From the NCBI GenBank assembly GCA_900469615.1, contig UBYA01000014.1, forward strand, positions 225,074-289,073: a DNA stretch of 64,000 bases. Direction: 5' to 3'. The position numbers and the translations under genes are program-made. The notes beneath the pieces were generated by a model. That model was not told the origin of the DNA and did no database searches. It saw only the letters and a program-made list of their open reading frames with translations. Each line of letters opens with the position of its first letter. The first letter of the stretch is position 1. Shown here piece by piece: positions 41,300 to 50,831 of the stretch. The DNA comes from Hyphomicrobiales bacterium (lineage in GTDB: Bacteria; Pseudomonadota; Alphaproteobacteria; Rhizobiales; Rhizobiaceae).

Positions 41300-42979
41300 T
41301 CACTTGCCGAAATAACCGCGGATGACGGGGTGCCGAAACAGGCCGAGGAGAATCGCAAAGGCCATGCCCAGGCCGGCGCCGAAGATTGCGCCGGCAATCA
41401 GGCCGGCCACCATCATCACCTTCCGGCTCGGCCCGTCCGCCTTGAGCGGCGGCTCGGCTTCCGAGATCACACGAATATTGCTCTGCGACAGATCCTGCGC
41501 GTCGCTGGCCTGGCCGGACCGCTTCAACAGCGCTTCGTAGACATCGCGGGCGGCGGTTGCCTTGCGCTGAAGCTCGTTCAGGCCGACAAGCTTGCCCGAT
41601 GTATTGACCTGCGAGGCCTTCTGCACCGCCAGTTCCTTGGCGATATCCTGCTCGGCCTTCTGCGCCTGTTCGTAATCGGCGCGCGCCGACGTCATCTGCC
41701 GCTGCAATTCCGCCCGGATTTCTCCGGCAAGGCTTTCCAGCGAGGATCTGGCGGCCAGCAAGCGCGGATGGCGGGCGCCAAGCTGGCTTTGAAGGCTGCC
41801 GACATTGGCCGCCAGCGCCGCATATTGCTGCCGCAGGCTGCTCAGCGCGGTCGACGTCGCTCCCGATGTGGGGCTGTTGGAGACGACATCCTCGAAACTG
41901 AGTTTGCCGGCCGCCTCGGCGCGGGCTTTCGCCTCGATCGTCTTCTGCTGGGCGGTGACCAGCATGTCGTTCAGGGCGGTCAGCCGCTTGTCGGAGATCA
42001 AATTGCCTTCGACAGCGACCATGTCGTTGTCGGCGCGATAGGCTTCGACGGCCTTTTCGGCGGCAAGCACCTGCTGGCGTAAATCCTCGAGGCGCGAATC
42101 CAGCGCGGTGTTGCTGCTCTTGTAGCTGTTCGCGGCCGCCTTGCTCTCCTCTTCCATAAAGGAGGTCACAAGCTGGTTGGCAATCCTCGCCGATTTCTGA
42201 GCATCGCCGGTCGTCACCTTTGCCGTCACGACGTAGGTGCTGGATTCGCGGGCGATCTGCACGGCTTTCGCAAGAGCCGCCGCCGCAATGTATTTCGCCG
42301 CCTCGCCCGTGGCGCCTGCATTGAATTGCGGGTCCTGATCAAGCTTCAATGCGTCGACGACGCGGCCGAGCACCTTGCCGGAAGACAGGATCTGGGTCTG
42401 GCTGTCGATCATCGTGGTGATCAACTCCGGCGCCGTTGGAGGCTGCTGGGAGGAATCGGCGCCGCCGACAGGACGAGGGTCGAAATAAAGGCTGGTTTCG
42501 GCCGTGAATTTCTGCGGTATCAGCGGAACGACGGCGCCACCCAGCGCGGCGCCGATGCCGGCCAGGACGAGAACCACGAGCTTTTTCGACCAAATCGAAC
42601 GAATGGCGGAGTGAAGATCGAGCAGCGGCATATTCGCCGCCGGTATCGATGCCGGCCGTGCACTGGCATTCGTCGCGGCAACCGCCGGCTCCACAACCGG
42701 GGCAGCGGCGATCACAACCGGCTCCGCCGCGGGCTGCGGGATTGCCGCCTCCTCGCGCCTGGATGAGCCCGCAACAGCATCGGTCGCGGAAACCTCCGGA
42801 CCAGGGTCGGGCATTTCAGGCGATCGGGAGGATACAGCCGGCTCAGCTGCGTCAACGAAGTCGCGCGGGCGCAGGACCGGACTGCGCACGCGCACGCCAT
42901 CGTGCCGTGGGTCAGACGGCTCGATACCGTGCCAACCCTCAAGTTGGTCCGATCTCTTGCTTCGTTCCATTGAGCTCAT
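41300..42979 (-). CDS. Wzz/ExoP-type polysaccharide chain-length protein
   Basis: 559 residues. A Pro/Ala-rich cytoplasmic start (about 1-120) is followed by a membrane helix (LVVLVLAGIGAALGGAVVPL), a long periplasmic coiled-coil domain (about 165-510) and a second helix near the C-terminus (MMVAGLIAGAIFGAGLGMAF). This is a polysaccharide co-polymerase that sets chain length or couples export. It lacks the C-terminal tyrosine kinase of full ExoP, and no separate kinase gene is in the window. Ribosome site before the ATG is weak; MERSKR three codons on is an alternative. Divergent from the GH5 gene. Confidence 0.88.
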   Translation of the reverse strand: MSSMERSKRSDQLEGWHGIEPSDPRHDGVRVRSPVLRPRDFVDAAEPAVSSRSPEMPDPGPEVSATDAVAGSSRREEAAIPQPAAEPVVIAAAPVVEPAVAATNASARPASIPAANMPLLDLHSAIRSIWSKKLVVLVLAGIGAALGGAVVPLIPQKFTAETSLYFDPRPVGGADSSQQPPTAPELITTMIDSQTQILSSGKVLGRVVDALKLDQDPQFNAGATGEAAKYIAAAALAKAVQIARESSTYVVTAKVTTGDAQKSARIANQLVTSFMEEESKAAANSYKSSNTALDSRLEDLRQQVLAAEKAVEAYRADNDMVAVEGNLISDKRLTALNDMLVTAQQKTIEAKARAEAAGKLSFEDVVSNSPTSGATSTALSSLRQQYAALAANVGSLQSQLGARHPRLLAARSSLESLAGEIRAELQRQMTSARADYEQAQKAEQDIAKELAVQKASQVNTSGKLVGLNELQRKATAARDVYEALLKRSGQASDAQDLSQSNIRVISEAEPPLKADGPSRKVMMVAGLIAGAIFGAGLGMAFAILLGLFRHPVIRGYFGK

Positions 42980-43175
42980 GCCAGACTTTCAATGCTTCGC
43001 AGGCGAATTCCACGCAGCAGATGTCTTGAGTTTAGAAACGTTTGGCTAACGGAACATTAAGGACGCTCGAAGGAAATCGCGATACGGGCGCGGGCGCGAC
43101 CCGTCCCTTCATCATTGCTCAACACCATGATCCCTATGAGAAATGCACATCCGCACGGAAAACCGGGAGCATGCA

Positions 43176-44252
43176 ATGACAGCAAAGAGCACGACAGCGC
43201 TACGCCTGCTGCTGGCCGCAGCGACCATGTTCTCCTTCGCGGCGCAGGCAGGAAACGGCCTTGCCGCGCCGCAGCTCTGTTATCGCGGCATCAATCTTTC
43301 CGGCGCGGAGTATGGCGATCTCGGCGGCGTCGCCAACGTGAATTATACATATCCCTCCGAACAGACCGTGCGCTATTTTGCAGGAAAGGGCATGAACGTC
43401 GTGCGCCTGCCCTTCCGCTGGGAGCGCCTGCAACCGGTGCTTGGCCAGCCTCTGGACGGCGACGAGCTGAAGCGGCTGAAGGATGCCGTCGATCTCATCC
43501 AGAAACACGGCATGGCCGTCGTCCTCGATCCCCACAATTACGGCTATTACGACAAGACCCAGCTCAAGCATGCGCCCGCGACGGATCTGGCTTTCGGGGA
43601 CTTCTGGGCGCGGCTTGCGGCCGAGTTCTCCAATCGGAAGGGGGTCGCCTTCGGGCTGATGAACGAGCCGCACGACATCAGGACGCCCGATTGGCTGGAC
43701 CTTGCCAATACCGCCATCCGCAGCATTCGAACCGTCGGCGCTCGCAATCTCATTCTCGTTCCCGGCACGAACTGGACAGGCGCGCATAGCTGGTCCGCCG
43801 ACGTATTGGGCGGCGCGAACGGAACGGTCATGCTCGGCGTCAACGATCCGATCGGTTTCTACGCCTTCGAATTCCACCAGTATCTCGATGCGGACAGTTC
43901 CGGCACCCATCCGGTCTGCGATGGCACCGACAGCGCCAGCAAGGGTCTGAACGACGTCACGGACTGGCTGCGCAAGAATGGAAAGCGCGGGTTTCTGGGC
44001 GAATTCGGCGTCGCCGCCAATAGCGGCTGCCTCGACGGGCTCAAGCAGGTTCTGGGCATCATGAACGCCAACAGCGATGTCTGGCTCGGCTGGACCTACT
44101 GGGCGGCCGGCGACTGGTGGCCGCCGGAAGAGCCGCTCAACGTGCAGCCGCACAATGGCCGCGACAAGCCGCAGATGAAGGTTCTCGCCGAAGGATTGAG
44201 CCGAAAGACCTCGCTGGCGGCATCGTGCGCGCTGGTCAAGCCCGCGAAATGA
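43176..44252 (+). CDS. Exported glycoside hydrolase family 5 (cellulase-like)
   Basis: 358 residues with a signal peptide (ALRLLLAAATMFSFAAQA). The GH5 barrel shows RGINLSGAEYG, NVVRLPFRWERL, acid/base Glu164 in LMNEPHD and nucleophile Glu276 in FLGEFGV. The family cleaves beta-1,4 glucans and related polymers. In exopolysaccharide loci such enzymes (like ExsH/ExoK or CelC) trim the polymer or clear stalled chains. GGGAG lies 6 nt before the ATG at 43176. It sits between Wzz-like and Wzy-like genes and is divergent from the former. Confidence 0.92.
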   Translation: MTAKSTTALRLLLAAATMFSFAAQAGNGLAAPQLCYRGINLSGAEYGDLGGVANVNYTYPSEQTVRYFAGKGMNVVRLPFRWERLQPVLGQPLDGDELKRLKDAVDLIQKHGMAVVLDPHNYGYYDKTQLKHAPATDLAFGDFWARLAAEFSNRKGVAFGLMNEPHDIRTPDWLDLANTAIRSIRTVGARNLILVPGTNWTGAHSWSADVLGGANGTVMLGVNDPIGFYAFEFHQYLDADSSGTHPVCDGTDSASKGLNDVTDWLRKNGKRGFLGEFGVAANSGCLDGLKQVLGIMNANSDVWLGWTYWAAGDWWPPEEPLNVQPHNGRDKPQMKVLAEGLSRKTSLAASCALVKPAK

Positions 44253-44341
44253 CCGGCCGCAAGCAGCCGGCTCTTTGTCGCGAATCATCGGGCTGATATG
44301 CTGCCCGCAGCCAGCGAAGACGTCACGACCCCGGATATCTC

Positions 44342-45577
44342 ATGCAAAGTTCAGGCGAAAAGCAGCCGATCAATTTCGTCATTCTTACGATTTCGCTGCT
44401 GGCGGTCTGCTATAATTGCATCCTCGCTTTCATCAATCACAATATCACGCCGCTGACGCCGAACGCCGTCGTGCTGTGCGAGGTGCTGCTCCAGATCGCA
44501 AGTTTCAGCTACCTCCTGACGAAAGGAATCTATGAGGAGGATATCGCGCCTCTTTTTTATCTGCTGCTGACGATCGTGCTGACGATCTTCGTCATGGCCA
44601 TCAACAAGCAGGCCTATATCGACCATCTCCGCAACGTCATGATCATCTTCGCCTTTTCGGTCATGGGGCGGCTGGCCAACGAACGTACCGTCAAGCTCAC
44701 CTTCAAGATCTCCTGCATTATCGTGCTCGCCGTGCTGATTTGCGAAATCGTGTCGGTGAAGGAATATGTCGCGCTGTTCCATCCGGCCGAATATTTCCAG
44801 AACACGCGCGGCGTACCGCCGGCCACCTATAGCGACCTCGGCCTTTTTCGCGGCGCGCTCGGCTTCGAGGGCCGGTTTTCCTTCGGCCTGATCGACCACC
44901 GGTCGTCATCCATTTTCCTGGAACAGGTTTCGCTCGCCAATTTCTGCGGCGTGATGGTGCTGTATCTGATCAGCTTTTCCAACCGGCTGAAATTGTTCGA
45001 CCGGCTGCTGTTCCTGTCGACCGTCATATTGATCCTGCTGACGAACGACACGCGCACGATGCTGATCTTCAGCCTCATCTGCGTTGCCGGCTATTTCATC
45101 TATCCCTGGCTCCCGAAGGCGCTGGATCTCCTGACGATGCCCGTGATCATCGTTGCCGGCTTCGTCATTCACGCCCTCAAGCCGACGGTGACGGGCGATA
45201 ATTTCGTCGGGCGCATCAACGGCACGGTGAAGGCTTTTCTCGGCATGGACCTGCGAAGCACCATCGGCCTGCAGCTCGATCAGGTGGGCATCTTCTTCGA
45301 TAGCGGATACGTCTACATCATATATGGTGCGACCATCTTCGGCCTGATCCTGTTCTGGCTTTACGCCTCGCTCTATCCGGGCGGCGAGACCGTCAACCAG
45401 CGGCGTCTCGGCCATGCGCTCTCCCTCTTCCTGTTCCTGAACCTGATGATCGGCTCTACCGCCATCTTCTCCATGAAGACGGCGGGGCTCGTCTGGCTTC
45501 TGGTCGGCTTCCTGAAATTCCACGACGGCGCCCAGGCAAAGCAACCAGCGAAGCTTGCCCTGGTCGCCACCGGCTGA
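44342..45577 (+). CDS. Putative polysaccharide polymerase (Wzy / O-antigen ligase-like membrane protein)
   Basis: 411 residues with about 11 membrane helices and one large periplasmic loop (about 140-185, PAEYFQNTRGVPPATYSDLG), the plan of Wzy/WaaL proteins. It has the TNDTRTMLIFSL segment that follows the loop helices in such polymerases. Sequence conservation in this class is poor, so polymerase versus ligase cannot be settled. It starts 89 bp after the GH5 gene on the same strand, probably in operon. Confidence 0.75.
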   Translation: MQSSGEKQPINFVILTISLLAVCYNCILAFINHNITPLTPNAVVLCEVLLQIASFSYLLTKGIYEEDIAPLFYLLLTIVLTIFVMAINKQAYIDHLRNVMIIFAFSVMGRLANERTVKLTFKISCIIVLAVLICEIVSVKEYVALFHPAEYFQNTRGVPPATYSDLGLFRGALGFEGRFSFGLIDHRSSSIFLEQVSLANFCGVMVLYLISFSNRLKLFDRLLFLSTVILILLTNDTRTMLIFSLICVAGYFIYPWLPKALDLLTMPVIIVAGFVIHALKPTVTGDNFVGRINGTVKAFLGMDLRSTIGLQLDQVGIFFDSGYVYIIYGATIFGLILFWLYASLYPGGETVNQRRLGHALSLFLFLNLMIGSTAIFSMKTAGLVWLLVGFLKFHDGAQAKQPAKLALVATG

Positions 45578-45728
45578 GGCGGGGATGCGCTGTCGGAAGG
45601 CGCAATGGGAACGGCTTTTTCCTCGCATCCTGCCTAAATATCCATCGAAACATGGCTGGGGGGAGGGATTTCCCGGACCTCCGATTTCATCTAAGCAGGC
45701 GGCATCCTCGATATAAGAGAGAAGAGAC

Positions 45729-46613
45729 ATGACGAGCTATGTATTGACAGTGACGTGCAAGTCGACGCGGGGGATTGTTGCGGCGATATCGAATTATTTG
45801 GCGGAACAGGGCTGCAACATCGTCGATTCCAGCCAGTTCGACGATCTCGACACCGGCAAGTTCTTCATGCGCGTCTCCTTCATCTCCGAGGAAGGCGTCA
45901 GCGAGGCGGCGCTGGTGGAGGGCTTCAAGCCGATCGCCGAGAAGTTTGCGATGGATGCGGAGATCCACGATGCCAAGAAGCGCATGAAGGTGCTGCTGAT
46001 GGTCTCGCGCTTCGGCCACTGCCTCAACGACCTGCTCTATCGCTGGAAGATCGGCGCGCTGCCGATCGACATCGTCGGCGTCGTCTCCAACCATTTCGAT
46101 TACCAGAAGGTCGTCGTCAACCACGACATTCCCTTCCATCACATCAAGGTGACGAAGGACAACAAGCCGCAGGCCGAGGCCCAGCTGCTGGAGCTGGTCG
46201 AGCAGACCGGCACCGAACTCGTCGTGCTCGCCCGCTATATGCAGGTTCTCTCGGATGCGCTGTGCCGGAAGATGTCCGGCCGCATCATCAACATCCACCA
46301 TTCCTTCCTGCCGTCCTTCAAGGGGGCGAACCCCTACAAGCAGGCCTACGAGCGCGGGGTGAAGCTGATCGGGGCGACGGCGCATTACGTGACGGCCGAC
46401 CTGGACGAGGGGCCGATCATCGAGCAGGACACGGCGCGCATCACGCATGCGCAGTCCGCCGACGACTATGTGTCGATCGGCCGCGATGTCGAGAGCCAGG
46501 TGCTGGCGCGCGCCATCCATGCTCATATCCACTTCCGCACCTTCCTCAACGGCAACCGCACGGTCGTCTTCCCGGCAAGCCCGGGCTCCTACGCTTCCGA
46601 GCGCATGGGCTGA
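45729..46613 (+). CDS. purU: Formyltetrahydrofolate deformylase
   Basis: A 294-residue enzyme that hydrolyses 10-formyl-THF to formate and THF. N-terminal ACT domain (about 1-80, YVLTVTCKSTRGIVAAISNY). The formyltransferase domain has NIHHSFLP at 188-195 (catalytic His), the substrate Asn-Pro pair in KGANPYKQAY, and the catalytic Asp in HYVTADLDEGPI (about 226). Length and start are standard; GAGAAGAGAC precedes the ATG. No linked folate genes here. Confidence 0.96.
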   Translation: MTSYVLTVTCKSTRGIVAAISNYLAEQGCNIVDSSQFDDLDTGKFFMRVSFISEEGVSEAALVEGFKPIAEKFAMDAEIHDAKKRMKVLLMVSRFGHCLNDLLYRWKIGALPIDIVGVVSNHFDYQKVVVNHDIPFHHIKVTKDNKPQAEAQLLELVEQTGTELVVLARYMQVLSDALCRKMSGRIINIHHSFLPSFKGANPYKQAYERGVKLIGATAHYVTADLDEGPIIEQDTARITHAQSADDYVSIGRDVESQVLARAIHAHIHFRTFLNGNRTVVFPASPGSYASERMG

Positions 46614-46710
46614 GGCGCGAGGCGATTTCGGCCGGCTCCCTTTCCTTTTTGCGTCGAAGCGCGATGTGATACCGCCGGTATCGAATCGCCCCGGTGATCA
46701 AGGAGAGGAC

Positions 46711-47262
46711 ATGTCATTTCATCGCAATGGGACGCTGCTGCTGGCGGCGTTTCTCCTGTCGGCGCCGGCATCGCATGCCGAAACGGCGGAAAAGGATCCT
46801 TCCAGGATCGATCTGGCCAAGCTGATCGAATGCACGACCTACGACGTGCCGAGCTACAATGAATTCGCCCTGTGGCTGACGGGGCCGGAAAGTGCGACGG
46901 CCATGAAGACGCTCGGCTTGAGCGAGCTGCCGTCCGGCAATCCCCTCCTGCGGGAATTCCAGCTTTCGGCGCCTGTGACCGTGTTCGGGCGGCAGACGAG
47001 CAGGATTGCCTTTGCCTCCACCGGGCCGCTCGCCGTGCTCGACGAAGCCGATCCGCATCCGCTGGCAAAGCAACTCGGCGTGACCGCTTCGGTCGACCGG
47101 GCGAACAAGTTCCTCGGCGAGAAGGAAATCGTTTCGCGCAAGGAGCGGCAGGAAAATTCAGACACGGTGCTCGATACCCGCATCCTGCTCGATGTCTCGA
47201 CCGTCGACAGCCATCCCGGCAAGACGCTGGCAGGTTGCAGCTATTCCATCGAGGTCGAATAG
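46711..47262 (+). CDS. Periplasmic protein, unknown function
   Basis: 183 residues with a signal peptide (SFHRNGTLLLAAFLLSAPAS, cleavage near SHA). The mature part is mixed alpha/beta with two cysteines (LIECTTYDVPSY, LAGCSYSIEVE) at its ends, a likely disulfide. No family recognised. AAGGAGAGGAC before the ATG is a strong ribosome site. It is followed by a probable terminator. Confidence 0.7.
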   Translation: MSFHRNGTLLLAAFLLSAPASHAETAEKDPSRIDLAKLIECTTYDVPSYNEFALWLTGPESATAMKTLGLSELPSGNPLLREFQLSAPVTVFGRQTSRIAFASTGPLAVLDEADPHPLAKQLGVTASVDRANKFLGEKEIVSRKERQENSDTVLDTRILLDVSTVDSHPGKTLAGCSYSIEVE

Positions 47263-47313
47263 AGGATCTAGCCGGACACGATCTGCGGCCTATCTTCCTG
47301 CTGATTGCTCGAC

Positions 47314-47343
47314 CACCCTATCTGTTTTGGGTGATTTTCTTTA
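47314..47343 (+). terminator. Terminator after the periplasmic protein gene
   Basis: Short stem CACCC / GGGTG with a 10-nt loop, followed by ATTTTCTTT. Confidence 0.55.
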
Positions 47344-47391
47344 AGATGGAATGGTTTAGTGTCGACGCAAATGAACCATCCGGGGGATGCC

Positions 47392-50319
47392 ATGGCCGAC
47401 GCCACGCTCGTAAACCGTATGCAACTGCCCAGACCGGACGTGACGCCGGAGGAGGCAGCCGAGATATTGCAGACGCATTACGGCCTGAGCGGCACATTGA
47501 CCGAGCTCGGCAGCCAGCAGGACCGCAACTACCGCATCGAGGCCGGCGACAATGCCTATGTGCTGAAAATATGCCGTGCCGAATACGAGCCGGTCGAGCT
47601 GGAGGCACAGAATGCGGCCATCCGCCACCTTCATGCCAAACCGGACGCTCCGCGCGTGCCCGAGGTCGTGCCGGCGCTGAACGGCCGCGACATTCTCAGC
47701 GTCGCCATCCGCAAGCAGGACTATCTCGTCCGCCTGCTCGGCTTTCTCCCCGGCCGGACGCTGACACAGCGCAAGCATCTGCCTCTCGCCGCAACGGCAG
47801 GGCTCGGAGCCCTTTCGGCCCGGCTTGCCCGCGACCTTGCCGATTTCGATCACCCCGGCCTCCACCGGAACCTGCAATGGGATCTTCGCCGGGCAGGACC
47901 GGTCGCCGTACAGCTCCTGTCGGCGATAACCGATCATGAAGCGCGCGACCGCATCGCCAAGGCGATGGTGGCGGCCGTCAAGCGTATCCAGCCGCTGGCG
48001 AGCGAATTGCGCGTGCAGCCGGTGCATCACGACGTCACCGACGACAATGTCGTCAGCCATCCCGATGCGCATGGCCAGCTCGTGCCGGACGGCGTCATCG
48101 ACTTCGGCGATATCATCCAAGGCTGGCTGGTCGGCGATCTCGCCGTCACCTGCGCCTCGCTGCTGCATCATGCCGAAGGCAATCCCTTCTACATTCTTCC
48201 CGCCATCAAGGCCTATCATGCGGTCTACCCCCTTCAGGAGGCGGAGGCCAAGGCGCTGTGGCCGCTGATCGTCGCGCGCGCGGTCATCCTTGCCGCCAGC
48301 GGCGAGCAACAGCTCGCCATCGATCCGGACAACGACTACGTGCGCGGCAACCTCGATTTCGAGCGTCAGATCTTCGATGTCGCGACCGGCGCGCAGCCGG
48401 ATGTGATGGAAGCGGCGATCCTGCGGGCGATCGGCCTGGAGGTCGCTCCGATCTCGACCGAGGGCTGGTTGCCGCTGTTGCCCGATATCGATCCCTCGCA
48501 GATCGCAGCCGTCGATCTTTCCGTTACCGGACCCGATTTCATCGACGGCAACTGGCAGAAGCCCGACATGGACTGGCGGCTGCTGGCCCAGACCGCCATG
48601 GCATCCGGCGCGGCTGCAACCCGCTACGGCGAATTCCGCCTGTCCCTCGCGAACCCGCTCAGCTTGGCGCCGCCGCAGAATTTTGCCTTGCATTGCGATG
48701 TCTGCCTGCCGGCCGGAACCGCGGTTACGGCTCCTTTCCCGGGCCTCCTGCAACGTGAAGGCCAGCATTTCGTGCTGGCCGGCGAGGAGATGAGCCTTCA
48801 TCTGGACGGCATCGAGAGCGCTCTCGAGGATGGGGCGGCCATCGAACAGGGCGCAGCAATAGGCACGATCGGCAGCGAGGGCTCGGCAATAGGAGGATTG
48901 CGCGTGCAGCTTTGCCGCGTGCCCGATCTCGCGCCGCCGCTTTTTGCGACGGCGGATCAGGCGGATGGCTGGTCGGCCGTTTGCCCTTCGCCCGTCGCTC
49001 TCCTGAACCCGTCATGCGAGGCGCCGCGAGCCGACGCGGCTGCGCTCCTGTCATTGCGCAATGCCCGCTTCGCCAAGCCGCAGAAGCACTATTACGAGTT
49101 GCCGCCGCAAATCGAGCGTGGCTGGCGCGAATTCCTGTTCGACATGCAGGGGCGCTGCTACCTCGACATGGTCAACAACGTCACCACGCTCGGGCACGGC
49201 CATCCCCGGCTAACGGCCGCGATCGCGCAGCAATGGTCGCGGCTCAATACCAACTCCCGCTTCCACTATGCCGCCGTCGCCGAATTTTCCGAACGGCTGG
49301 CGACGCTGGCGCCGGAAGGGCTCGACAGCGTCTTCCTCGTCAATAGCGGCTCGGAGGCCAATGATCTCGCCATCCGCCTTGCCTGGGCCCACACCGGCAA
49401 GAAGAACATGCTCTGCCTGCTGGAGGCCTATCACGGCTGGACGGTGGCGAGCGATGCCGTCTCCACTTCGATCGCCGACAACCCGCAGGCGCTGACCACG
49501 CGGCCGGACTGGGTGCACCCGGTCCTCTCGCCCAACATCTATCGCGGTCCGTTCCGAGGTCCTGATTCGGGAGCCGACTATCTCAATGACGTCGCCGCCA
49601 AATTGCAGGCCATCGACGAAAAGGGCGATGGCCTCGCCGGTTTCATCGCCGAGCCGGTCTACGGCAATGCCGGCGGCATCGCCTTGCCGCATGGCTACCT
49701 TGCCGGCGTTTACGACGCCGTTCGCCAGCGCGGCGGCCTTTGCATCGCCGACGAGGTGCAGGTCGGCTATGGCCGGCTCGGCGAGCACTTCTGGGGCTTC
49801 GAAACGCAAGAGGTTGCGCCCGATATCATCACCATTGCCAAGGGCATGGGCAACGGCCATCCGCTCGGCGCCGTCATCACCCGCCGGGAGATCGCCGAGT
49901 CGCTGGAGAAGGAAGGCTATTTCTTCTCGTCGGCCGGCGGCAGCCCGGTCAGCTGTGTCGTCGGCATGACCGTTCTCGACATTCTCAGGGACGAGAACCT
50001 GCAGGAAAACGCCCGCGTCATCGGCGAACGGCTGAAGGCGGGGCTGATCGCTCTCATGGATCGCTTCCCGCTGATCGGCGCCGTGCATGGCACAGGGCTT
50101 TATCTCGGCGTCGAGTTCGTGCGCGACCGGGAGGCACTGACGCCCGCGACCGAGGAAACGGCCGCGATTTGCGAGCGCCTGCTCGATCTCGGCGTCGTCA
50201 TGCAGCCGACCGGTGATCACCTGAATGTGTTGAAGATCAAGCCGCCGCTCTGCCTTGCGCCCGACAGCGCCGATTTCTTTGTGAAAGCCCTGGAAAAGGC
50301 GCTTGAGAGCGGATTTTGA
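47392..50319 (+). CDS. Three-part fusion: kinase (APH-like) + M23/lipoyl-like domain + class III aminotransferase-fold PLP enzyme
   Basis: 975 residues. Residues about 1-330 form an aminoglycoside-phosphotransferase/choline-kinase fold (catalytic VQPVHHDVTDDNVV, metal-binding VIDFGDI). Residues about 440-530 look like an M23/biotinyl-lipoyl-type beta barrel (VTAPFPGLLQREG, GTIGSEGSAIGGLRVQLCRV) without clear catalytic residues. Residues about 560-975 are a class III aminotransferase with PLP Lys817 (ITIAKGMGNGHPLG) and GSEANDLAIRLA. In animals separate kinase (AGPHD1) and phospho-lyase (AGXT2L) proteins act in succession on hydroxylysine or ethanolamine. Fusion suggests a bacterial phosphorylate-then-eliminate enzyme. 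GGGGGA before ATG 47392 decides the start; a GTG 11 codons earlier lacks one. Confidence 0.85.
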   Translation: MADATLVNRMQLPRPDVTPEEAAEILQTHYGLSGTLTELGSQQDRNYRIEAGDNAYVLKICRAEYEPVELEAQNAAIRHLHAKPDAPRVPEVVPALNGRDILSVAIRKQDYLVRLLGFLPGRTLTQRKHLPLAATAGLGALSARLARDLADFDHPGLHRNLQWDLRRAGPVAVQLLSAITDHEARDRIAKAMVAAVKRIQPLASELRVQPVHHDVTDDNVVSHPDAHGQLVPDGVIDFGDIIQGWLVGDLAVTCASLLHHAEGNPFYILPAIKAYHAVYPLQEAEAKALWPLIVARAVILAASGEQQLAIDPDNDYVRGNLDFERQIFDVATGAQPDVMEAAILRAIGLEVAPISTEGWLPLLPDIDPSQIAAVDLSVTGPDFIDGNWQKPDMDWRLLAQTAMASGAAATRYGEFRLSLANPLSLAPPQNFALHCDVCLPAGTAVTAPFPGLLQREGQHFVLAGEEMSLHLDGIESALEDGAAIEQGAAIGTIGSEGSAIGGLRVQLCRVPDLAPPLFATADQADGWSAVCPSPVALLNPSCEAPRADAAALLSLRNARFAKPQKHYYELPPQIERGWREFLFDMQGRCYLDMVNNVTTLGHGHPRLTAAIAQQWSRLNTNSRFHYAAVAEFSERLATLAPEGLDSVFLVNSGSEANDLAIRLAWAHTGKKNMLCLLEAYHGWTVASDAVSTSIADNPQALTTRPDWVHPVLSPNIYRGPFRGPDSGADYLNDVAAKLQAIDEKGDGLAGFIAEPVYGNAGGIALPHGYLAGVYDAVRQRGGLCIADEVQVGYGRLGEHFWGFETQEVAPDIITIAKGMGNGHPLGAVITRREIAESLEKEGYFFSSAGGSPVSCVVGMTVLDILRDENLQENARVIGERLKAGLIALMDRFPLIGAVHGTGLYLGVEFVRDREALTPATEETAAICERLLDLGVVMQPTGDHLNVLKIKPPLCLAPDSADFFVKALEKALESGF

Positions 50320-50565
50320 TGCTCTCTTCGCCCCGTTAACCATTGAGGTGATTTAGCGGCACGGGAATTTTAATGCCGCGGGGGCATTGTCGAATCTCGC
50401 GCCGGTTCCTATCTGTCAGTCGGTGATCGGCGAGCCGTTCCGACACGGACATCAGCACGAAGGCATTTAACACAGTCTTCCCCGCAACCTGTCAGGCTCG
50501 GAATTTTATTTTCCCGATCGTCGACATTTTGACATCTTTCGGAATATGTTTCCGATGATGCAATT

Positions 50566-50596
50566 ACTATTATCTACTAAAGTAGTGGATAATAGT
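50566..50596. promoter_or_regulatory. 31-bp imperfect palindrome
   Basis: Arms ACTATTATC / GATAATAGT with TACT and AGTA inside, so that ACTATTATC-TACT-AA mirrors AGTA-GTG-GATAATAGT. AT-rich in a GC-rich chromosome. It lies about 65 bp before the 31-residue frame and 236 bp before the 64-residue gene. Probably an operator rather than a terminator. Confidence 0.45.
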
Positions 50597-50660
50597 GCAC
50601 CGGATCGCGGTGCTCCGTCGTTGGAGCCCCGTCAAGTACAACGCCAACTGAGGAAGTGAC

Positions 50661-50756
50661 ATGCTGAATATTAAAGTCATCGCTTCGATCCTTGGGCGGT
50701 CCGTGCTTGGCAATGACCGCTCGGGCGCGCTCTCCCGCCCGTGCTGTCGAATGTGA
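50661..50756 (+). CDS. Possible 31-residue peptide
   Basis: A frame MLNIKVIASILGRSVLGNDR followed by SGALSRPCCRM, with GAGGAAGTGAC placed well before the ATG. The Cys-Cys near the end and amphipathic start are unremarkable. It could be a leader peptide or a chance frame; it precedes the 64-residue gene by 75 bp. Confidence 0.3.
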   Translation: MLNIKVIASILGRSVLGNDRSGALSRPCCRM

Positions 50757-50831
50757 CGTTCGTCCTCCCTACCGGAATCAAACAGTCAATTCGCCATGTC
50801 TGCGCCGTGCGTGCGCAGAGGGAGTCTATTT

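Larger units (their letters stand above)
50320..50831. other. 512-bp gap with a palindrome and a possible mini-ORF
   Basis: It contains the 31-bp dyad at 50566-50596 and a 31-residue frame at 50661-50756, listed separately. The first 240 bp hold nothing I can name. Confidence 0.5.

Noticed and set aside
47356..48801. 481-codon minus-strand frame
   Set aside because: Antisense to the kinase part of the fusion gene.
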